NCBI GenBank assembly: GCA_030453435.1
Contig: JAKDKI010000060.1
Coordinates: 1-9,877, forward strand
Reading direction: 5' to 3'
Length of the DNA: 9,877 bases
DNA from: Kocuria sp.
Lineage (GTDB): Bacteria; Actinomycetota; Actinomycetes; Actinomycetales; Micrococcaceae
Shown: piece after piece, positions 1 to 7,510 of the stretch
How the letters are laid out: each line of letters opens with the position of its first letter
Position numbering within the stretch: the first letter of the stretch is position 1
The notes under the pieces: model-generated
Database searches by the model: none
What the model saw: the letters and a program-made list of their open reading frames with translations, nothing else
What the model was told of the DNA's origin: nothing
Position numbers and translations under genes: made by a program

Positions 1-5
1 GCCCC

Positions 6-1586
6 GTGTTCAACTCACTGTCCGACCGGCTTACAGCGACCTTCAAGAACCTGCGTGGCAAGGGCAGGTTGTCCGAAGCGGATGTGGACGCCACCGTACG
101 GGAAATCCGCCGCGCCCTTCTCGAGGCTGACGTCGCGGTTCCCGTGGTCCGGGAATTCACCGCCACCATCAAGGAACGCGCACTGGGTTCCGAGGTGTCC
201 GAGGCCCTGAACCCCGGTCAGCAGGTCGTCAAGATCGTCAATGAGGAACTCAAGAACGTTCTGGGTGGCGAGACCCGTCGCATCAACCTGGCCAAGTCCG
301 GGCCCACCGTGATCATGCTCGCGGGTCTGCAGGGTGCCGGTAAGACCACCCTGGCGGGCAAGCTCGGTAAGTGGCTCACCGACCAGGGGCACAAGCCCGT
401 TCTGGTGGCCTCCGACCTTCAGCGTCCCAACGCCGTGACCCAGCTCCAGGTGGTCGGCCAGCGCGCCGGCGTTCCGGTGTTCGCCCCCGAACCCGGTGCC
501 ACCTCAGAATTCGACGACCCCACCGGTGACCCCGTGGCGGTCGCCCGCGACGGCGTGGCACACGCCCGCGCCAAGCTCTACGACGTGGTCATCGTCGACA
601 CCGCCGGTCGACTGGGTATCGACGAGGCCCTCATGCGTCAGGCCCGTGACATCCGCAATGCCGTGAACCCTGACGAAGTGCTCTTCGTCATCGACGCCAT
701 GGTCGGTCAGGACGCCGTCAACACGGCCAAGGCCTTCGACGACGGCGTGGACTTCACCGGCGTGGTGCTCTCCAAGCTCGACGGCGACGCCCGCGGCGGT
801 GCCGCGCTCTCCGTCCGCTCGGTCACCGGCAAGCCCATCATGTTCGCCTCCACCGGCGAGGGTGTGCGCGACTTCGAGCAGTTCCACCCTGATCGCATGG
901 CCTCCCGCATCCTGGACATGGGTGACGTCCTCACGCTGATCGAGCAGGCTGAGAAGCAGTGGGACAAGACCGAGGCCGAGCGCATGGCCAAGAAGTTCAC
1001 CGATCAGGAGGACTTCACCTTCGAGGACTTCCTCGCGCAGATGCAGCAGCTGCGCAAGATGGGCTCGATGAAAAAGATGCTGTCCATGATGCCCGGCGCA
1101 GCCGGGATGCGTGAGCAGCTCGAAAACTTCGACGAGCGCGAGATCGACCGTGTGGAAGCCATTGTGCGTTCCATGACCCCGCACGAGCGGGTTGCGCCCA
1201 AGATCATCAACGGCTCTCGCCGCGCCCGCATTGCACGCGGTTCCGGTGTGTCCGTATCCGAGGTCAACCAGCTCATGGAGCGTTTCGCCCAGGCACAGAA
1301 AATGATGAAGCGTCTGGCCCAGGGCAAGGGAGTTCCCGGTATGCCCGGCGGCATCCCCGGCATGGGCGGCGGCGCCGGCGGTGGCGGTAAGAAGGGCAAG
1401 GCCAAGAAGAAGGGCGCCAAGGGGTCGCGGTCGGGTAACCCCGCCAAGCGCGCCCAGGAAAACGCGGCGATCGCCAGCGGTCAGAAGCCCGCGGCCAAGG
1501 GCAGTGCCTTTGGCGCGCAGCAAGAGCAACCGGATCTGGAGTCCTTGAACCTTCCCAAGGGCTTCGAGAAATTCCTCGGAAAGTGA
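6..1586 (+). CDS. ffh: Signal recognition particle protein Ffh (SRP54 GTPase)
   Basis: This 526-residue protein is the GTPase and signal-sequence-binding subunit of the signal recognition particle. With 4.5S RNA and the receptor FtsY it targets nascent membrane proteins to the Sec translocon. The N domain covers about residues 1-90. The G domain covers about 95-300, with P-loop GLQGAGKTT (107-115), DTAGR (198-202) and the G4 motif as SKLD (256-259), where TKLD is more usual. Residues 161-183 form a G-domain insertion of the kind I know from actinobacterial Ffh. The methionine-rich M domain runs about 328-436 and includes KMGSMKKMLSMMPG. It is followed by a low-complexity Gly/Met tail, then Lys-rich and Ala-rich segments (444-505), and a conserved-looking end LNLPKGFEKFLGK. 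The GTG start at base 6 gives the family N-terminus MFNSLSDRL; its ribosome binding site and promoter lie outside the window. Identification is firm. Confidence 0.97.
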   Translation: MFNSLSDRLTATFKNLRGKGRLSEADVDATVREIRRALLEADVAVPVVREFTATIKERALGSEVSEALNPGQQVVKIVNEELKNVLGGETRRINLAKSGPTVIMLAGLQGAGKTTLAGKLGKWLTDQGHKPVLVASDLQRPNAVTQLQVVGQRAGVPVFAPEPGATSEFDDPTGDPVAVARDGVAHARAKLYDVVIVDTAGRLGIDEALMRQARDIRNAVNPDEVLFVIDAMVGQDAVNTAKAFDDGVDFTGVVLSKLDGDARGGAALSVRSVTGKPIMFASTGEGVRDFEQFHPDRMASRILDMGDVLTLIEQAEKQWDKTEAERMAKKFTDQEDFTFEDFLAQMQQLRKMGSMKKMLSMMPGAAGMREQLENFDEREIDRVEAIVRSMTPHERVAPKIINGSRRARIARGSGVSVSEVNQLMERFAQAQKMMKRLAQGKGVPGMPGGIPGMGGGAGGGGKKGKAKKKGAKGSRSGNPAKRAQENAAIASGQKPAAKGSAFGAQQEQPDLESLNLPKGFEKFLGK

Positions 1587-1593
1587 GTTGGTA

Positions 1594-2088
1594 GTGGGTT
1601 CATATCTGTCAGATCAGGAACTGCGAGAGTTCATCGCCACCCTGCCCACGCGGCGGTTGGCGGCCTCAGCCATCATCCGTGACGAGAGCGGCCGCGTCCT
1701 GACGGTGGAACCCAACTACAAGTCCGAGTGGACTCTGCCCGGAGGCACGGTCGAGGCGGGGGAGGACCCGCGCAGCGCGTGCTTCCGTGAAGTGATCGAG
1801 GAAGTCGGCTTACACCTGCCCGAAGGCCGCATGCTGTTGATCATGCACGGGCTCAACATGGGCATGTGGGGGGACTCCGTGGCGTTCCTCTACGACGGCG
1901 GACAGATTCCCTCCGATACGCAGATCACGGTCCAAGAAGAAGAGCTGCTGTCCTACCGCTGGGTGGCGCCGCAGGACCTGGAGACCGTGCTCTCCGCCGG
2001 CATGTCACAGCGGATCCGAGACGCACTGGAAGCCCTGGAACAGGGCACGGTGGTCGAACACGTAGTAGACGGAGGAAAGCGTTCATGA
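1594..2088 (+). CDS. Nudix family hydrolase
   Basis: The gene encodes a small Nudix hydrolase of about 164 residues. The family cleaves nucleoside diphosphates linked to another moiety and needs a divalent metal. Counted from the upstream TTG at 1588, the full Nudix box GX5EX7REUXEEXGU is present at residues 53-75 (Gly53, Glu59, Arg67-Glu68, Glu71-Glu72, Gly74). The substrate cannot be read from the sequence. The start is uncertain. TTG at 1588 lies one base after the ffh stop, but GTG at 1594 lies 10 bases after a GGAAAG ribosome binding site (1578-1583) that ends inside ffh, so I prefer GTG. The gene is almost certainly co-transcribed with ffh. Its stop overlaps the next start as ATGA (2085-2088). 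It could be a nucleotide-pool cleaning enzyme, but nothing here decides that. Confidence 0.9.
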   Translation: MGSYLSDQELREFIATLPTRRLAASAIIRDESGRVLTVEPNYKSEWTLPGGTVEAGEDPRSACFREVIEEVGLHLPEGRMLLIMHGLNMGMWGDSVAFLYDGGQIPSDTQITVQEEELLSYRWVAPQDLETVLSAGMSQRIRDALEALEQGTVVEHVVDGGKRS

Positions 2089-2966
2089 CGGACCAACAAC
2101 TCGATCGGGTGGCGGTTCTGGTGCACGCAGACGCACCCGAACTGCCTTTCCTGGTCAATATCCTGGACGCGAGTTTCACGGCTGTCTGCCGCAACGGGTG
2201 GGCGGTGATTTTGCCTGACGAGGACATCGATCCCGCGTTCATCGCCGCTGTTCATCCGGGTGACATGTGCGTTGCGATCTCATCCGACGGCGCACAGCGC
2301 AGCCTGACCGTGTATCCCCGCACCGATTCCTCCCGGGACAAGGAGGCGGAACTCAACCATCAGATCGAGATGGGCCGCACCTCCACGCTTCGCTGGGAAG
2401 CCGATCACAGCGACATTGCCGACCTTCTCAGCGGCGAAGGCGAGGCCACGCCACAACAGCGGGTGGCCACGGATGTGGAGAAGGACACCAAGGTAGCTGT
2501 GGAGGCTATCGCGTCCATCTGCGACCTGGATGCCGCCGCTACCGCCCGCCTCGAGAACTACGCCGCAACCCCCAGTTCGGGCTTGCTGCTCGAATCGGTC
2601 CTTCAGCTTCTGAGTCTGCCGGTGCTGGCCGCCAAGCTGGTGGAATCAGAGCGCTCCGTGGAGGACATGGCAGACGCCCAGCACTACGAGCCCAAGACTC
2701 TGGGACTGTCCCTGGTGGATGCCATGACCGCTGAACCGTCCGGCAAGGATCTGGTGTCCCGGGTCCAGCGCGCCTACTTCCGCCACCCTGAGATCCTGCT
2801 GGCCGTGGGCGGCGCCGAACTGGTGGCCGGTTCCACACTGGCGGCATTGGCTCGTCGTGGTGGGCGGGGAGCGCGCGTGCTCGGGACAGCTTCCGCGGTC
2901 CTGCTGACAGATGCCGCGGGGCAGGCCGCCCTGTGGGCTGCGGTGCGGTCGCGCAAGAAGTCCTAG
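2085..2966 (+). CDS. Uncharacterised protein, 293 residues
   Basis: I do not recognise this protein. The start is clear: GGAGGA at 2071-2076 lies eight bases before an ATG that overlaps the Nudix stop. The N-terminal part (1-110) looks like a mixed alpha/beta soluble domain, with beta-like stretches RVAVLVHADA and GWAVILPDEDI. Residues 120-215 are predicted helical and acidic. Residues 236-285 are rich in Ala, Leu and Gly (ILLAVGGAELVAGSTLAALA and a second run around 264-285). They could form one or two amphipathic or membrane-contacting helices flanked by basic residues (RRGGRGAR, RSRKKS). No signal peptide, metal motif or nucleotide-binding motif is visible. It is translationally coupled to the Nudix gene upstream and shares one base (TAGTG) with the kinase downstream. 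Codon use resembles its neighbours, so it is not obviously foreign. A role with either neighbour would be guesswork. Confidence 0.85.
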   Translation: MTDQQLDRVAVLVHADAPELPFLVNILDASFTAVCRNGWAVILPDEDIDPAFIAAVHPGDMCVAISSDGAQRSLTVYPRTDSSRDKEAELNHQIEMGRTSTLRWEADHSDIADLLSGEGEATPQQRVATDVEKDTKVAVEAIASICDLDAAATARLENYAATPSSGLLLESVLQLLSLPVLAAKLVESERSVEDMADAQHYEPKTLGLSLVDAMTAEPSGKDLVSRVQRAYFRHPEILLAVGGAELVAGSTLAALARRGGRGARVLGTASAVLLTDAAGQAALWAAVRSRKKS

Positions 2967-4351
2967 TGGCTCGGTTCGACTGGACCCGACGGTGGGTCTT
3001 CGCGCTGTCGGATCCGGACGAACCGGATTGGCAGCGGCCGCGTCCTAAGGCGCATGAACTCGTTCGAGATACTTGGTTGGCGGTCGCCGTAGCCGCGGTA
3101 TCAGTACTGTCTCTGGCGTTCATCGAGAGCTACACGTCGTTCCCCGCGGACCAGCCCTGGTGGTTGGGTTATCTGGCGTCGGTCCTGATGGCCGTGCCGT
3201 TGGCTTTCCGCCGCCGCTTCCCGGTCGTGGGCGTGCTGGCTGCCTCTGCCGTGTTCGTGTGGGCCTATTACGTGGTCCCCCAGGTCAACATGCAGCTGTT
3301 CTTCCAGATCGCTTACTTCGCCAGCGTGTACTCCATGGTTGCGTGGGGCCGTTCTCGGCAACTCGTGACGCTCATGGTGGTGGGCCTGGCAGTATTCACC
3401 GCCGGGTGGCTCATGGTGGATTGGACGATCACCAATTCCTATGCGGAGATTCTGAACAACCTCGAGGAGACCTCCGGGCCGTTCTCCGCGGCGGTCGGCA
3501 TCATGGGCTACACCGTGGTCATGAACGTCGTCTATTTCGGCGGTGCTGCGGTCATGGGTCGCGCCTCGTGGCGCAGGGCCTTGGACCGGCGCAGACTGCG
3601 CGAGCAGGCGTGGCGCATCGCCCAGCAGTCTGAACAGTTGGCCAACCGGGCGGTCGTCGAGGAGCGACTGCGGATCGCACGCGAACTTCACGACGTGGTG
3701 GCTCATCATGTGTCCGCGATCGGGATCCAGGCCGGTGCTGCACGCACCGTTATGGCCAAGAACCCGCAGGCCGCCGCGGCAGCGCTGAGCACTGTGGAGG
3801 CTTCCAGCCGCCAGGCGGTCACGGAAATGCGCGAATTGCTGGGGGTGCTGCGCGCCGAGGACGGCAGCGTGTTGCCGTCGGAGTCCCGCACACCCGAACC
3901 GCGGTTGAGTGAGTTGGACGACCTTGTTTCTTCTCATGCCCGGCACGGGCTTGCCGTCACACTCAATACGTCCCTGGAACACCCGGATGACCTGGACCAG
4001 CTCCCCGGTTCCCTGCAACTGACCGTTTATCGCTGTTTGCAGGAGGCCCTGGCCAACGTCACGCGTCACTCCACAGCTCGCGAAGCCACGGCCGTGGTGC
4101 GTACCGGATCCACACCTGAGGATCCCGAGGGGCGCGAGCCGAACGCCTGGGTTGAACTGGAGGTCACCGATCACGGCCAGCCCAAACCGGGCACGGAAGG
4201 CTCGGGTTTCGGTCTCAAAGGCATCACCGAACGCGCACGCCTCTACAACGGGGTCACCGACATCGGTCCGCGCACACCCGGCCCAGGGTGGCGCGTTCGC
4301 GTTCGACTTCCCCGCCCCCTCACCCGTGCTACCCAGGAGGTCACCCCGTGA
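2966..4351 (+). CDS. Sensor histidine kinase, NarL/DesK class (HisKA_3)
   Basis: This 461-residue membrane kinase autophosphorylates on a histidine and passes the phosphate to the response regulator encoded next. About five or six membrane segments fill the N-terminus (roughly 36-54, 64-81, 85-105, 110-127, 131-151, 173-197), with little room for a large extracellular sensor domain. A short helical linker (about 200-232) follows. The dimerisation and phosphoacceptor motif is ELHDVVAHH with His242. The ATPase domain shows the N box QEALANVTRH (Asn364), TDHG (Asp402) and GSGFGLKGI (412-420). This is the HisKA_3 plus HATPase_c layout usual in Gram-positive envelope-stress and lipid-sensing systems. 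The GTG start at 2966 overlaps the previous stop by one base; AAGAAG (2955-2960) is a weak ribosome binding site, so translation may depend on coupling. In-frame starts further upstream lie inside the previous gene and are unlikely. The signal is unknown. Confidence 0.93.
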   Translation: MARFDWTRRWVFALSDPDEPDWQRPRPKAHELVRDTWLAVAVAAVSVLSLAFIESYTSFPADQPWWLGYLASVLMAVPLAFRRRFPVVGVLAASAVFVWAYYVVPQVNMQLFFQIAYFASVYSMVAWGRSRQLVTLMVVGLAVFTAGWLMVDWTITNSYAEILNNLEETSGPFSAAVGIMGYTVVMNVVYFGGAAVMGRASWRRALDRRRLREQAWRIAQQSEQLANRAVVEERLRIARELHDVVAHHVSAIGIQAGAARTVMAKNPQAAAAALSTVEASSRQAVTEMRELLGVLRAEDGSVLPSESRTPEPRLSELDDLVSSHARHGLAVTLNTSLEHPDDLDQLPGSLQLTVYRCLQEALANVTRHSTAREATAVVRTGSTPEDPEGREPNAWVELEVTDHGQPKPGTEGSGFGLKGITERARLYNGVTDIGPRTPGPGWRVRVRLPRPLTRATQEVTP

Positions 4352-5064
4352 TCCGAGTTCTGCTGGCCGACGATCACGAACTGGTGCGATCCGGTTTCTC
4401 ACTCATGCTCACCGTCGAGGAGAACGTGGAGGTGGTCGGTCAGGTCGCCAACGGCAAGGACGCCGTGGCCCACGTGCTCGACAGTCCCGTGGATGTGGTG
4501 CTCATGGACGTTCAGATGCCCGTGATGGATGGTATTGAAGCCACACGCCTCATCACCGAGGCCACGGACACCAAGGTCATCATCCTCACAACCTTCGACC
4601 GCGACGACTATCTCTTCGACGCGCTGAGAGCAGGCGCCAGCGGATTCCTGCTCAAGAACGCCTCACCCGAGGACCTGGTCGCCGCGGTTCACGCCGTGGT
4701 GGACGGCCACGCCCTCCTCGCACCGGAGGCCACTCTGCGGGTGGTCCAGCAGCTCACTCAGTACGACGCCGCCCGCGCACCTCAGGAAGCGACGGTCGAC
4801 GCCCACGGCGGGACAGCGGCGTCGTCGACCGAAGCGCCCCAACGGACGGGCGAGCAGCAACGCATCATCGATTCCCTCACGGCACGCGAGCGAGAGGTGC
4901 TCACCCTCGCGGCGGAGGGACTGTCCAACGGCGAGATCTGCGACAAGTTGGTCGTTGGGCAAGCCACGGTCAAGACGCACATTTCCAATGTGCTGGCCAA
5001 GGTGGGTGCACGCGACCGCGTGCAAGCGGTGGTGTTTGCCCACAGATCGGGCATGGTGTCCTGA
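4348..5064 (+). CDS. LuxR/NarL-family response regulator
   Basis: This 238-residue regulator is the evident partner of the preceding kinase. The receiver domain (1-125) has the acidic pair Asp8-Asp9, the phosphoacceptor Asp54 (VLMDVQMP), Thr81 and Lys103 (LLKNASPEDL). The DNA-binding domain is a LuxR-type helix-turn-helix at about 176-234, with LTAREREVLTLAAEGLSNGEI and the recognition-helix region QATVKTHISNVLAKVG. A linker of roughly 35 residues, rich in Ala, Thr and Gln (about 140-174), joins them and looks rather long for the family. The GTG start overlaps the kinase stop as GTGA (4348-4351), and AGGAGG (4335-4340) is seven bases upstream, so the two are translationally coupled. The exporter operon 217 bases downstream is the most likely target, by proximity. 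Phosphorylation should favour dimer binding to an inverted repeat. Confidence 0.95.
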   Translation: MIRVLLADDHELVRSGFSLMLTVEENVEVVGQVANGKDAVAHVLDSPVDVVLMDVQMPVMDGIEATRLITEATDTKVIILTTFDRDDYLFDALRAGASGFLLKNASPEDLVAAVHAVVDGHALLAPEATLRVVQQLTQYDAARAPQEATVDAHGGTAASSTEAPQRTGEQQRIIDSLTAREREVLTLAAEGLSNGEICDKLVVGQATVKTHISNVLAKVGARDRVQAVVFAHRSGMVS

Positions 5065-5157
5065 CTCGTCGTTGTTCTCCTCGAACGGTGCTGCAATGGG
5101 CTGCCCGGGTCATCGCTGGTCCGCTCCGTTCCCGGGCCAGCTACACCGCGAGGTGGA

Positions 5158-5170
5158 GCGGAAGTTCCGC
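5158..5170. promoter_or_regulatory. 13-base dyad GCGGAA-N-TTCCGC, candidate operator
   Basis: The two six-base arms match perfectly around a single central G (5164). Such a short symmetrical site suits a dimeric DNA-binding protein, and the LuxR-type regulator encoded just upstream is the obvious candidate. A second pair, CCGCG (5146-5150) and CGCGG (5171-5175), lies outside it but off-centre. If transcribed, the whole could fold as a bulged hairpin instead. The operator role is inferred; only the symmetry is seen. Confidence 0.4.
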
Positions 5171-5222
5171 CGCGGGGCTGATCTCATCGACCTGCACTCC
5201 TTCTAGGCTGGAAACAGCCAGG

Positions 5223-5254
5223 CGCGGCCGTGTCGCGTACACGCCACGGCCGCG
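5223..5254. repeat. 10-base perfect inverted repeat just upstream of the ABC ATPase start
   Basis: CGCGGCCGTG (5223-5232) is matched by CACGGCCGCG (5245-5254), with a further inner GCGT/ACGC pairing (5235-5238 with 5241-5244). It ends 27 bases before the ATG and 16 bases before the GAGGAG ribosome binding site (5271-5276), so it does not mask that site directly. There is no T-run after it. It could be an operator, a leader hairpin that stabilises or attenuates the exporter mRNA, or a poor terminator for the upstream genes. Confidence 0.5.
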
Positions 5255-5281
5255 GGGACGGCACCGATCCGAGGAGACAGC

Positions 5282-6226
5282 ATGAGGTTGAAAGAACCGG
5301 GGGCCGCGTACAGCTCCGTGCGCTATTCACCACCGCACGCGGGGGGCACGCTGGAGGTACAGGACCTCACGCGGAAGTTCGGGGGCCGCACCGTGGTGGA
5401 CCGGGTGTCCTTTTCCGTGGAGCCCGGACAGATGACCGGATTCGTCGGCGCGAATGGAGCGGGCAAAACCACCACCATGCGCATGATCATGGGTGTCCTC
5501 GACCAGCACGGTGGCACCGTTTTGTGGAACGGCCGGCCGATCAATGCCCGCGCGCGCTCGCGGTTCGGTTATATGCCGGAGGAGCGGGGTCTGTACCCCA
5601 AGCAACGCATAGCCGATCAACTGGGTTATCTGGGACAGCTCCACGGCATGGAACGTTCCCGGGCCCTGACGGAAGCGCACCGGTTACTGGATCGTTTCGG
5701 TCTGGGGGAGCGGGCCAAGGACCGGTTGGAGACTCTGTCCCTGGGCAACCAGCAGCGCGTCCAGGTGGCTGCCTCACTGCTTCACGATCCTGTGGCGTTG
5801 GTACTGGACGAACCGTTCTCCGGGCTGGATCCCACCGCGGTCGATGCCATGGTGGGGCTGTTGCGCGACTACATGGCGCGTGGTGTTCCGGTGCTCTTCT
5901 CATCCCATCAGCTGGATTTGATCGACCGGTTGTGTGACGCCCTCGTTGTCCTCGACAACGGCACGGTCCGTCTGGCCGGCCCGGTCGAGCAATTACGCGG
6001 AGCGCGTCCCGAACAGTATCGGCTGGTCTGCGAGTCCGATGTTGGCTGGACCCGGGGGCAACCCGGGGTGGAAGTGGTCGACCTGGACGGCAATACGGCC
6101 ATCGTCCAGCCGGCCGATGCCCAGGCACGCGATCAGCTGGTGCGGGAAGCTGCGGCTCGACACATGATCGAGTTCGCGCGACTTCGCCCCTCGCTGGGGG
6201 ATCTTTACCGGGAGGCCATCTCATGA
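5282..6226 (+). CDS. ABC transporter ATP-binding protein (NatA/YhaQ-like)
   Basis: This 314-residue protein is the ATPase of an ABC exporter and should act as a dimer on the permease encoded next. It shows Walker A GANGAGKTT (56-64), the subfamily's Q-loop region GYMPEERGLYPK (97-107), the signature LSLGNQQR (152-159), Walker B VALVLDEP (171-178), D-loop SGLD (180-183) and the switch His209. The Q-loop lacks the usual Gln, as in other NatA/YhaQ-type ATPases. The C-terminal 75 or so residues resemble the small DUF4162-type domain of that group. About 22 extra residues precede the usual LEVQDLTRKFGG beginning. The ATG at 5282 is supported by GAGGAG at 5271-5276. The stop overlaps the permease start as ATGA. 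The substrate (sodium, a drug or an antimicrobial peptide are typical) cannot be told. Confidence 0.94.
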   Translation: MRLKEPGAAYSSVRYSPPHAGGTLEVQDLTRKFGGRTVVDRVSFSVEPGQMTGFVGANGAGKTTTMRMIMGVLDQHGGTVLWNGRPINARARSRFGYMPEERGLYPKQRIADQLGYLGQLHGMERSRALTEAHRLLDRFGLGERAKDRLETLSLGNQQRVQVAASLLHDPVALVLDEPFSGLDPTAVDAMVGLLRDYMARGVPVLFSSHQLDLIDRLCDALVVLDNGTVRLAGPVEQLRGARPEQYRLVCESDVGWTRGQPGVEVVDLDGNTAIVQPADAQARDQLVREAAARHMIEFARLRPSLGDLYREAIS

Positions 6227-7449
6227 GCGACGACACGACAACCACCTCCATCGGGGCCTCCACCACAGCAGCGGAAGAGGAACAGAACACCTCGGCGTCG
6301 GTCCCCTGGGTGACCGTCATGAACCGCGAAATCGGTGTCAAGCTACGCGACCGCGCCTTCATCGTGTCCACCGTGCTCACGGTGCTCGGCATTATCGGGT
6401 TCACCGTGTTCATATTCTTCATGGGCGAGCGCACCACCAGTTACACCGTGGCCGCCACCGATCCGCAAGCGGTCACGGTGGTGGAGACGGCTCGTGACTC
6501 GGCCGATGAGAACACCTCGATAGAACTGCGGTCCGTGTCACCTGATGAGGCCCGTGACCTGCTGCAGAATGATGAGATCGATGCGGCAGTTTCCCACGGC
6601 GAAGACTCATGGGTACTCACGGCACGCAGTTCCATGGACAGTTCGCTGAGCGGAATGCTCACGGATGCGGCCAAGGACATCACCGCGCAGCGCAACGCCG
6701 CGGAGGCTGGAACCACCACCGAGCAGCTCGCGGCCGGTTCCGAGGTGCAGACACGGACCCTGTCCGATGATCCCGACCGAGGCGTGGCAGCCAACGTGTT
6801 GGGTTTCATTTTCGCCATGCTGTTCTACACGGCGGCCATCATCTTTGGCATGGCCATTGCCAACTCGGTGCTCGAGGAGAAGCAGAACAGGGTGGTGGAA
6901 ATCCTGGCCACGGCCATCCCGGTGCGCCACATCCTCTACGGCAAGGTGGCCGGAAACTGCCTGCTGGCCTACGCGCAGATCATTCTGTACGGAGTGGTGG
7001 GGCTGCTGGGCGTGAACCTGCTGGGTCAGGCGGAATCGATCGGATGGATCCTGCAGGCTTCCGGTTGGTTCATCGGATTCTTCGTGGTGGGCTTCGCCGC
7101 CCAGGCAAGCATCTGGGCGGTTCTGGGGTCGCTGGCCTCCCGTACGGAGGACCTGCAGTCGAACACCGGCCCCATCATGTCCGTGTTGATTGCCGCGTTG
7201 CTCGTGGGCATGTTCGCCAAGGGAGTCTGGCTCACGGTGGCTTCCTATGTTCCGCTGGTGTCCTCGGTGGCGATGCCCGTGCGCATGCTCACCGACACGG
7301 TGGCCTGGTGGGAACCGTGGCTGGCGCTGGGATTGTGCGCGTTCTTCGGCTTGATCATGTTCCGCGTGGGGGAGCGGGTGTACCAGCGCGCGGTGTTCCA
7401 GGGCGGCCAGGCACTCACATGGCGCAAGGCTCTCAAACTGGAGAGATAA
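6223..7449 (+). CDS. ABC-2 type permease (NatB/YhaP-like)
   Basis: This 408-residue membrane protein is the permease partner of the ATPase whose stop it overlaps. After a Thr/Ser-rich cytoplasmic start, a first membrane helix (about 46-67) leads to a large extracytoplasmic domain of some 120 residues (68-187). Five further membrane segments follow (about 188-211, 243-267, 280-302, 317-345, 364-383). The cytoplasmic coupling stretch [20 protein letters not shown] (218-237) is characteristic of the ABC2_membrane_3/NatB group, where this conserved motif contacts the ATPase. The architecture of one helix, a big loop, then a helix bundle also fits. A ribosome binding site GGGAGG (about 6210-6215) lies at the end of the ATPase gene. 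No terminator is visible after its stop, so some readthrough into rpsP is possible. The exported compound is unknown. Confidence 0.93.
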   Translation: MSDDTTTTSIGASTTAAEEEQNTSASVPWVTVMNREIGVKLRDRAFIVSTVLTVLGIIGFTVFIFFMGERTTSYTVAATDPQAVTVVETARDSADENTSIELRSVSPDEARDLLQNDEIDAAVSHGEDSWVLTARSSMDSSLSGMLTDAAKDITAQRNAAEAGTTTEQLAAGSEVQTRTLSDDPDRGVAANVLGFIFAMLFYTAAIIFGMAIANSVLEEKQNRVVEILATAIPVRHILYGKVAGNCLLAYAQIILYGVVGLLGVNLLGQAESIGWILQASGWFIGFFVVGFAAQASIWAVLGSLASRTEDLQSNTGPIMSVLIAALLVGMFAKGVWLTVASYVPLVSSVAMPVRMLTDTVAWWEPWLALGLCAFFGLIMFRVGERVYQRAVFQGGQALTWRKALKLER

Positions 7450-7475
7450 CCCACGTTCGTCCTGCGCCCCTCGGA

Positions 7476-7500
7476 TTGACACATGTGGCACAATAGACGG
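7476..7500 (+). promoter_or_regulatory. Promoter of rpsP with extended -10 TGGCACAAT
   Basis: TGGCACAAT at 7486-7494 fits an extended -10 element (TG, one base, then CACAAT, four of six matches to TATAAT). A perfect TTGACA lies at 7476-7481, but only seven bases before CACAAT, so it cannot be its -35. It could serve a second start with a poor -10 near 7502. CACATGTG (7480-7487) is a palindrome overlapping both. Transcription would begin near 7501-7503, giving a leader of about 125 bases. The same TGGCAYAAT motif recurs at 9826-9834. Confidence 0.6.
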
Positions 7501-7510
7501 GTACTCGAAC

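Larger units (their letters stand above)
5065..5281 (+). promoter_or_regulatory. Intergenic region with three inverted repeats upstream of the ABC exporter
   Basis: This 217-base gap holds no convincing gene. It contains three inverted repeats: GCCCGGG/CCCGGGC (5103-5109 and 5131-5137), GCGGAA-g-TTCCGC (5158-5170), and CGCGGCCGTG/CACGGCCGCG (5223-5232 and 5245-5254). None is followed by a T-run, so a standard terminator for the response regulator gene is not evident. A promoter for the exporter is expected here but I could not settle one. Weak -10 candidates are TGCAAT at 5092-5097 (preceded by TG one base upstream) and TTCTAG at 5201-5206 (17 bases after CTGATC at 5178-5183). The repeats could be operators for the adjacent response regulator or parts of a structured leader. 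Confidence 0.55.

Noticed and set aside
1336..1380. Short tandem repeat of GGC/ATG codons in ffh
   Set aside because: It encodes the Gly/Met-rich tail that follows the M domain in many actinobacterial Ffh proteins; the unit is not regular.
504..1529. Long open frame on the minus strand, 341 codons, opposite ffh
   Set aside because: Its translation is His/Gly/Leu-rich without any known motif, and it lies opposite a certain gene. Long antisense frames are expected in GC-rich coding DNA. The same applies to the frames at 3101-4402, 5541-6437, 6607-7623, 8416-9249 and 8825-9757.
1866..2084. Upstream extension of the 293-residue protein to an earlier in-frame ATG
   Set aside because: The extension lies inside the Nudix gene in another frame, is Arg/Gly-rich like a shadow frame, and the ATG at 2085 has a far better ribosome binding site.
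5178..5209. MerR-type promoter with a 20-base spacer (CTGATC to TAGGCT)
   Set aside because: No convincing inverted repeat lies in the spacer, no MerR gene is nearby, and both hexamers are poor.
5088..5285. Possible 65-residue small protein in the exporter upstream region
   Set aside because: It is Arg/Ser/Thr-rich with no clear ribosome binding site and runs through all the inverted repeats; it looks like chance coding.
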